DNA of 64,000 nt from the NCBI RefSeq assembly GCF_016482685.1, contig NZ_JACYHF010000003.1, forward strand, positions 124,001-188,000. The letters are read 5' to 3'. Each line of letters opens with the position of its first letter. Position 1 is the stretch's first letter. Source of the stretch: Streptomyces sp. DSM 110735 (GTDB lineage: Bacteria; Actinomycetota; Actinomycetes; Streptomycetales; Streptomycetaceae). Of the stretch, positions 59,320-64,000 are shown in pieces. The notes under the pieces were generated by a model. The model was not told the DNA's origin. It saw only the letters and a list, made by a program, of their open reading frames with translations, and searched no databases. Made by a program: the position numbers and the translations under genes.

Positions 59320-59338
59320 TTAGGTAAGCCTTGCCTAA
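59320..59338 (-). promoter_or_regulatory. Iron box (DmdR1/IdeR operator)
   Basis: TTAGGTAAGCCTTGCCTAA matches the actinomycete iron-box consensus TTAGGTTAGGCTCACCTAA at 15 of 19 positions and keeps both outer arms intact. It ends 12 bp upstream of the DUF2470 start codon and overlaps the first bases of its Shine-Dalgarno site. Confidence 0.85.
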
Positions 59339-59471
59339 CTTATCGAAGATCCGGGCGCACGCCAACCACGCCGCGCCGAACGGGTGACCAAAGAATTCCC
59401 CGGAGAGCGCCAACCGGTCGCCGTCGCGCCGGACTTCGGCGGTCGTACAGGAGTCGCGAAATACCGTGCGG

Positions 59472-59531
59472 GAGCTGCGAGACGACCGGCGGAAGCTATG
59501 CGATGACGGCGGGGGCTACGCGATGACGCCG
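59472..59531. repeat. Three degenerate 20-bp tandem units at the end of the TetR gene
   Basis: Units 59472-59491, 59492-59511 and 59512-59531 share the framework G-n-GCTnnGnGAnGACnnCG; units 2 and 3 agree over 14 of 16 core bases. The third unit contains the last codons and the stop of the TetR gene. Confidence 0.7.
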
Positions 59532-60121
59532 AGCAGCGCCCGGGCGCACAGCTCGCGGACCTCGTCGCGGTCCGGAGTGCCCTCGCGCAGCCACTCCAGA
59601 CAGACTGCGGTGGTGAAGGCGAGCCAGCCGCGCACCGCGAGCCGGGCGGACACGGACTCCTCGAAGCCCGGCCCGAACTCCGGGTCGGCGGCGAGCGCGG
59701 CGAGGATCTGCCGTTCCTGGGCGGCGAGCGCCCGCTGGTAGACCCGGCGTACTGCCTGGTCACCGGCCGCGTCGGCGCGGTGGAAGGCGCGGAAGCCGTG
59801 GGCGTGGGTCTCGACGTAGGTCAGATAGGTGTCGAGCCCTGCGGCGAGCTGCTCGCGCACCGGCACGCCAGGCACCGGCGCGGTCATGCGCAGCATCCGC
59901 TCGCTCTCGCGCTCGACGACCGCCGCGAAGAAGTCCCGCTTGTTCGGGAAGTAGTGGTAGAGCAGCCCGCGCGAGACCCCGGCGATCCCGGCGACCCGCT
60001 CGATCCACACGTCGTCGTACGGACTCTCGGAGAACAACCGGGCGCCGACCGAGAGCAGTTGCTCGCGGCGCTCCTGGGTGCTGAGTCTGCGCCGGGCGCG
60101 TTCCCCCTCGTTCGCGGCCAT
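59516..60121 (-). CDS. TetR-family regulator, divergent from a CYP102-type P450
   Basis: 201 residues from ATG. The N-terminal TetR helix-turn-helix is clear (QERREQLLSVGARLFSESPYDDVWIERVAGIAGVSRGLLYHYFPNKRDFFAAVV), with an all-helical ligand domain behind. The sequence FxxYDDVWIERVA and the divergent position 121 bp from a CYP102-type P450 gene make it the likely repressor of that gene. A TTGA-N7-TCAA repeat lies in the gap near 60134-60148. Confidence 0.9.
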   Translation of the reverse strand: MAANEGERARRRLSTQERREQLLSVGARLFSESPYDDVWIERVAGIAGVSRGLLYHYFPNKRDFFAAVVERESERMLRMTAPVPGVPVREQLAAGLDTYLTYVETHAHGFRAFHRADAAGDQAVRRVYQRALAAQERQILAALAADPEFGPGFEESVSARLAVRGWLAFTTAVCLEWLREGTPDRDEVRELCARALLGVIA

Positions 60122-60242
60122 GCGGCCACCTTACTTGACGCGGATTCAACAAGCGGACCAGACTGAACCGGGTTATTGAACTCGCGTACAACACGCAGGG
60201 ATCGCAGGCACAACCGTCCGCTGGATCAAGGGAGATCGCGCC

Positions 60243-61886
60243 ATGGCGGAGACGACGGAGAGCGGGCTGCCGGAGGAGAACGGGCTGCCGAAGGGGTTCC
60301 GCAGCGCCGAGTACGGCTGGCCGGAGCTGGACCGCATCCCGCATCCGGCGCGCCGGCTGCCGCTGGTCGGTGACGTGGTGGGGGTGGACCGGCGCCGCCC
60401 GCTCCAGGACTCGATGCGCTTCGGGCGCGAACTGGGACCGATCTTCCGGCGGCGGGCGTTCGGCAGGGAGTTCGTGTTCGTGGGGGGCGCGCGGCTCGCC
60501 GCCGATCTCGCCGACGAGTCGCGTTTCGCCAAGCACGTCGGTCTCGGGGTCGCCAATCTGCGTCCGGTCGTCGGGGACGGGCTGTTCACGGCGTACAACC
60601 ACGAGCCCAACTGGCAGCTCGCGCACGACGTCCTGGCCCCCGGCTTCAGCCGCGAGGCGATGGAGACCTACCACGGCATGATGCTGTCGGTCGCCGGGCG
60701 GCTCACCGCCCACTGGGACGGCGAGCTGGCGGCCGGACGCACCGTGGACGTGCCCGGGGACATGACCAAGCTGACCCTGGAGACCATCGCGCGCACCGGC
60801 TTCGGGCACGACTTCGGCTCCTTCGAGCGGGACCGCCCGCACCCCTTCGTCCGGGCGATGGTCGGCACCCTCACCTACGCCCAGCGCCTGAACAGCGTGC
60901 CCGGACCGCTGGCACCGCTGCTGCTGCGCAGCGCCGCCCGGCGCAACGCCTCCGACATCGCCCATCTCAACCGCACGGTGGACGCGCTGGTGGCGGCGCG
61001 GCGCGGCTCCGGCTCCAGCTCCGGCAGTGGCGGCTCCGGCAGTGGCGGCTCCGGCGGGGGCAGCGGGGACCTCCTCGACCGGATGCTGGAGACCTCCCAC
61101 CCCGTCACCGGGGAGCGGCTCTCGGCGGAGAACGTCCGCAAGCAGGTCATCACCTTCCTGGTCGCGGGGCACGAGACGACCTCGGGCGCGCTCTCCTTCG
61201 CCCTCTACTACCTCGCCCGGCACCCGGAGATCGCCGCCCGCGCCCGCGCCGAGGTGGACCGCGTCTGGGGCGACACCCCCGAGCCGGGCTACGACCAGGT
61301 CGCCAAGCTGCGCTACGTGCGCCGGGTCCTGGACGAGTCGCTGCGGCTGTGGCCGACCGCGCCCGCCTACGCCCGTGAGGCCACCCGGGACACCGTGCTG
61401 GCCGGGGAGCACCCGATGCGCCGGGGCGCGTGGGCGCTGGTCCTGCTGCCGCTGCTGCACCGCGACCCCGAGGTGTGGGGCGAGGACGCCGAGCGCTTCG
61501 ACCCGGACCGTTTCGACGCCAAGGCGGTTCGCGGTCGGGCGCCGCACACCTTCAAGCCGTTCGGCACCGGCGCGCGGGCCTGCATCGGCCGCCAGTTCGC
61601 GCTGCACGAGGCGACGCTCGTGCTCGGTCTGCTGCTGCGCCGCTACGAGCTGCGGGCCGATCCCGGCTACCGGCTGGAGGTCACCGAACGGCTGACGCTG
61701 ATGCCGGAGGGGCTGCGGCTGGGGCTGGAGCGGCGGGGACCGGTGGCGGCGGGCGTCTCGGTGGGACGTGCGGAGGGGGCGGGTTGCGGGTCCGAGTCCG
61801 TCGCGTCGGGGGCTGGTTCCGGGGCGAGGTCCGCCGCGGCGGGCTCCGGTTCAGCCGGTTGTCCAGTGCACCGGGCGGACCAGTGA
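60243..61886 (+). CDS. CYP102-type cytochrome P450 without reductase domain (CYP102B-like)
   Basis: 547 residues from ATG with AAGGGAG 7 bp upstream. The P450 domain covers about 30-495: YNHEPNWQLAHDVLAPGF, AGHETTSG, ExxR (DESLR) and haem loop FGTGARACIGR with Cys447. The sequence is closely like the P450 half of CYP102 enzymes, including that at 51280-54456, yet it has no FMN or FAD domain and ends in a Gly/Ser-rich tail with CPVH. It must take electrons from separate partners. A Gly/Ser-rich insert lies at about 259-280, before the segment that leads to helix I. S. coelicolor CYP102B1 is a known reductase-free example. Confidence 0.93.
   Translation: MAETTESGLPEENGLPKGFRSAEYGWPELDRIPHPARRLPLVGDVVGVDRRRPLQDSMRFGRELGPIFRRRAFGREFVFVGGARLAADLADESRFAKHVGLGVANLRPVVGDGLFTAYNHEPNWQLAHDVLAPGFSREAMETYHGMMLSVAGRLTAHWDGELAAGRTVDVPGDMTKLTLETIARTGFGHDFGSFERDRPHPFVRAMVGTLTYAQRLNSVPGPLAPLLLRSAARRNASDIAHLNRTVDALVAARRGSGSSSGSGGSGSGGSGGGSGDLLDRMLETSHPVTGERLSAENVRKQVITFLVAGHETTSGALSFALYYLARHPEIAARARAEVDRVWGDTPEPGYDQVAKLRYVRRVLDESLRLWPTAPAYAREATRDTVLAGEHPMRRGAWALVLLPLLHRDPEVWGEDAERFDPDRFDAKAVRGRAPHTFKPFGTGARACIGRQFALHEATLVLGLLLRRYELRADPGYRLEVTERLTLMPEGLRLGLERRGPVAAGVSVGRAEGAGCGSESVASGAGSGARSAAAGSGSAGCPVHRADQ
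61014..61072 (+). repeat. 18-bp microrepeat coding a Gly/Ser loop
   Basis: Tandem GGCTCCGGCAGTGGC-type units encode a Gly/Ser-rich stretch of about 20 residues inside the P450 at 60243-61886. Confidence 0.8.
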
Positions 61887-62687
61887 CCCCGGCAGCCGCG
61901 TCCCCGGGCCGCCCTTGGCCGCGTTGAGCTGCGGCTGGGTGACGAAGAGGGCGCCGGTGAGGTCGGCGTCGGTCAGATCGGCGTCGCGCAGGTCGGCGCC
62001 GATCAGATCCGCGCCCCGCAGATCGGCGCCGGTGAGGTCGGCCGCTATCAGACAGGCACCGCGCAGAGTGACCCCGCGCAGATCGGCGTCCTTGAGTCGG
62101 GCGCCGATCAGATTGGCACCCCGGCCGTCCTTGCCCTTCTTCCGGCCGACTCCGTGCCTGGCCGACTCGCTGACGCGCAGCAGGAGTTGAGCCACCGCGT
62201 GCCAGTGGGCGTCGAGATCGAGCGCGGCCAGCGCCTCGGCGTCCTCCCCCGCCAACTCCTCGGTCCGCTCCCGTGCTTGCCGCAGCTCGGCGTGCAACGG
62301 CCGGGCGGCGTCGAGGTCCAGTGCCTCGGCGAGGTACCAGAGCAGCTCGTGCAGTCGGCGGACCACGGGGAACACGTCGAACATCAGCCGCGCCTCCGCC
62401 CGTTCGGCGCCGCGCCAGTCCCGCCCGCCGAAGGTGACCTGGGAGACGCGCTGTCCCGCGCCGAAGCAGTCGTAGACCGTGCAGCCGGTGAAGCCCCGCT
62501 CGCGCAGCCCGGCGTGGATCCCGCAGCCGTGGTCCGTGCGCAGGTGGGGGCACGGTTTCCCGGCGGGCTTGTCCAGGGCGAAGCCGGAGGAGGCGGCGAA
62601 CGGCAGCGCGACACAGCACAGCGCGAAGCAGCGCGCGCAGTCGGCGCGCAGGGCGGAGCGGTCGGTCGTACGTTCGTGATCCGGCAT
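61851..62687 (-). CDS. Cys-rich N-terminus plus pentapeptide-repeat protein
   Basis: 278 residues from ATG. The N-terminal 85 residues are Cys-rich (DCARCFALCCVALPF, PCPHLRTDHGCGIHAG, GCTVYDCFGAGQ), in the pattern of a metal-binding domain resembling YkgJ-type Zn/Fe clusters. A helical middle follows, and the last 80 residues are pentapeptide repeats (NLIGARLKDADLRGVTLRGA...) that fold as a right-handed square helix. The combination is known in actinomycetes; the function is unknown. It is convergent with the P450 gene, overlapping its end by 36 bp. Confidence 0.85.
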   Translation of the reverse strand: MPDHERTTDRSALRADCARCFALCCVALPFAASSGFALDKPAGKPCPHLRTDHGCGIHAGLRERGFTGCTVYDCFGAGQRVSQVTFGGRDWRGAERAEARLMFDVFPVVRRLHELLWYLAEALDLDAARPLHAELRQARERTEELAGEDAEALAALDLDAHWHAVAQLLLRVSESARHGVGRKKGKDGRGANLIGARLKDADLRGVTLRGACLIAADLTGADLRGADLIGADLRDADLTDADLTGALFVTQPQLNAAKGGPGTRLPGSLVRPVHWTTG

Positions 62688-62801
62688 GGCGGCAGTGTAC
62701 TGACCTGCTGACCTGCGGGGCTTTTCGTTTTTCGCGGGGCCCGACTGGCTAGGCTGCCAGGGTCCGCCCGCCGAGAGGGAGCCGAGCCCCGAGGAGCCGC
62801 G

Positions 62802-63557
62802 ATGCGTGTCGCCCTGTTCCTGACCTGTGTCAACGACACGCTCTATCCGGACACCGGGCGCGCCGTGGTGAGACTGCTGACCAGACTCGGTGTCGACGTG
62901 GACTTCCCCGTGGCGCAGACCTGTTGCGGCCAGGCGCACTACAACACCGGCTACCGGCACGAGACCGAACCGCTGGCCCGGCACTACGCCGAGGTCTTCG
63001 GGGAGTACGACGCGATCGTGACCCCCTCCGGCTCCTGTGCGGCGATGGTGCGCGAGCTGTATCCGCGCCTGGGCGAGCGGGCGAGCGCCGAGGGGCGCGG
63101 CGGCGGACTCACGGCCACGCTCGCCCCGGTGATCCCGAAGACGTACGAGCTGACGGAGTTCCTGGTGGACGTGCTGGGGGTGACCGACGTGGGCGCCTGG
63201 TATCCGCACACGGTGACCTATCACCCCACCTGTCACGGTCTGCGCTCGCTCGGTCTCGGTGACCGTCCGCGCAGGCTTCTCCAGGCTGTCGAGGGGCTGG
63301 AGTTGATCGAGCTGCCGGGCGCCGACGAGTGCTGCGGGTTCGGCGGCACCTTCTCGGTCAAGAACGCGGACGTGTCGGCGGCGATGGGCGCGGACAAGGT
63401 GCGCAACGCCGAGTCGACCGGCGCCGAGGTGCTGTGCGCGGCCGACAACTCCTGCCTGATGCACCTCGGCGGCACGCTGAGCCGGTCGGGTTCGGAGCTG
63501 CGCCCGGTGCACCTCGCGGAGATCCTGGCGAGCACGGAGGAGGACCCGTCCGTATGA
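62802..63557 (+). CDS. lutA: LutA-type Fe-S subunit of the lactate utilisation complex
   Basis: 251 residues from ATG. Two CCG-type cluster-binding domains are visible: TCVNDTLYPDTG...AQTCCGQAHYNTG, then HPTCHGLRS with DECCGFGGTFSVKN. This is the LutA/YkgE subunit of the LutABC complex that oxidises L-lactate to pyruvate. Its stop overlaps the ATG of the next gene, the LutB start. Confidence 0.93.
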   Translation: MRVALFLTCVNDTLYPDTGRAVVRLLTRLGVDVDFPVAQTCCGQAHYNTGYRHETEPLARHYAEVFGEYDAIVTPSGSCAAMVRELYPRLGERASAEGRGGGLTATLAPVIPKTYELTEFLVDVLGVTDVGAWYPHTVTYHPTCHGLRSLGLGDRPRRLLQAVEGLELIELPGADECCGFGGTFSVKNADVSAAMGADKVRNAESTGAEVLCAADNSCLMHLGGTLSRSGSELRPVHLAEILASTEEDPSV

Positions 63558-64000
63558 ACACGACGTCCCTCGGCATGCCCGCCTTCCCCAAGGCGGCACG
63601 CGAAGCGCTCAACAACCGCACCCTGCGCGGGAATCTGCGGCACGCCACCCACACCATCCGCGCCAAGCGGGCCAGGGCCGTCGCGGAGGTGTCCGACTGG
63701 GCGGAGCTGCGCGAGGCGGGCGAGCGGATCAAGGACCATACGCTGCGCCATCTCGACGGCTATCTGGAGCAGTTGGAGGAGTCGGTCACGGCGGCGGGCG
63801 GCACCGTGCACTGGGCGGCGGACGCGACAGAGGCGAACCGGATCGTCACCGAACTCGTGCGCGCCACGGGCGAGTCGGAGGTCGTGAAGGTCAAGTCCAT
63901 GGCCACGCAGGAGATCGAGCTGAACGAGGCTCTGGAGGCGGCGGGCATCCATGCCTACGAGACCGATCTCGCCGAGCTGATCGTGCAGTTGGGCGAGGAC
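63554..64000 (+). CDS. lutB: LutB-type Fe-S/LUD subunit, 3' end outside window
   Basis: 149 codons are visible from an ATG overlapping the lutA stop. The N-terminal LUD domain matches LutB/YkgF: RGNLRHATHTIRAKRARAVAE, then EANRIVTELVRATGESEVVKVKSMATQEIELNEALE. The two 4Fe-4S motifs lie beyond the window. lutC should follow. Confidence 0.92.
   Translation, partial: MNTTSLGMPAFPKAAREALNNRTLRGNLRHATHTIRAKRARAVAEVSDWAELREAGERIKDHTLRHLDGYLEQLEESVTAAGGTVHWAADATEANRIVTELVRATGESEVVKVKSMATQEIELNEALEAAGIHAYETDLAELIVQLGED

Overview
The window is high-GC actinomycete chromosome, most likely Streptomyces. The reasons are a GC content that fills both strands with spurious ORFs, frequent GTG, TTG and CTG starts, a SARP-type regulator, a streptogrisin-like protease, a Streptomyces-type subtilisin inhibitor, CYP102 and CYP105 P450s, PP2C/STAS/Ser-Thr kinase signalling genes, a DmdR1-type iron box, and a rare TTA leucine codon of the kind read by the bldA tRNA. 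I place 54 protein genes, two cut by the window edges. I saw no tRNA, rRNA, insertion sequence, prophage or CRISPR array.

Layout. 1-3.9 kb: the end of an ABC transporter ATPase, a LuxR-type response regulator and a divergent GAF/PAS/SpoIIE phosphatase. 4.1-13.0 kb is the most distinctive block. It holds a secreted serine protease with a low-complexity tail and, divergent from it, a 71-residue double-glycine peptide. The peptide gene is followed by a hairpin and then a three-gene NHLM-type exporter: an HlyD-like adaptor, a C39 peptidase ABC transporter and a second ABC transporter with an N-terminal extension. A convergent subtilisin-inhibitor gene closes the block. No peptide-modifying enzyme is present. 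The peptide has no Cys, Lys, Arg, His or aromatic residue, so it does not look like a lantipeptide or an ordinary bacteriocin. 13.5-22 kb: an NCS1 permease with a metal-dependent cyclase/hydrolase, a DrrAB-type exporter, a large SARP/NB-ARC/TPR regulator and a lactate monooxygenase.

22.2-36.2 kb is rich in signalling genes. Two paralogous proteins there each fuse a degenerate sigma-like region, an anti-sigma-type zinc finger, a transmembrane helix and a ricin-type lectin domain, and the two genes share an upstream sequence motif. Between them lie a Fic-type toxin-antitoxin pair whose toxin lacks the catalytic His, a Tat lipoprotein multicopper oxidase with a His-rich repeat, a PAS/GAF/PP2C/ATPase regulator, an ECF sigma factor and Ser/Thr kinase that start 9 bp apart on opposite strands, a lipoprotein, an ion transporter and a universal stress protein. 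36.5-46.8 kb: an aldo/keto reductase, a GH114-like lipoprotein, an HFCD flavoprotein, a P450-ferredoxin operon, a deazaflavin-dependent reductase, a degenerate tandem-repeat island, a cation diffusion facilitator, a STAS protein with the TTA codon, a second-type PRPP synthetase, and DUF4230 and VanZ-like membrane proteins.

46.9-64 kb: a secreted GH16 glucanase with a lectin domain and a possible DasR site, a PHP phosphoesterase, a ROK regulator, a 1058-residue fused CYP102 P450-reductase with a divergent PAS-LuxR regulator, an FBP zinc-finger protein, a FUSC transporter, a lactonase, an iron-box DUF2470 gene, a second CYP102-type P450 without a reductase domain and its divergent TetR regulator, a pentapeptide-repeat protein, and the start of a lutAB lactate-utilisation operon cut by the window end. 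Assignments rest on reading motifs and context only; no database search was possible.
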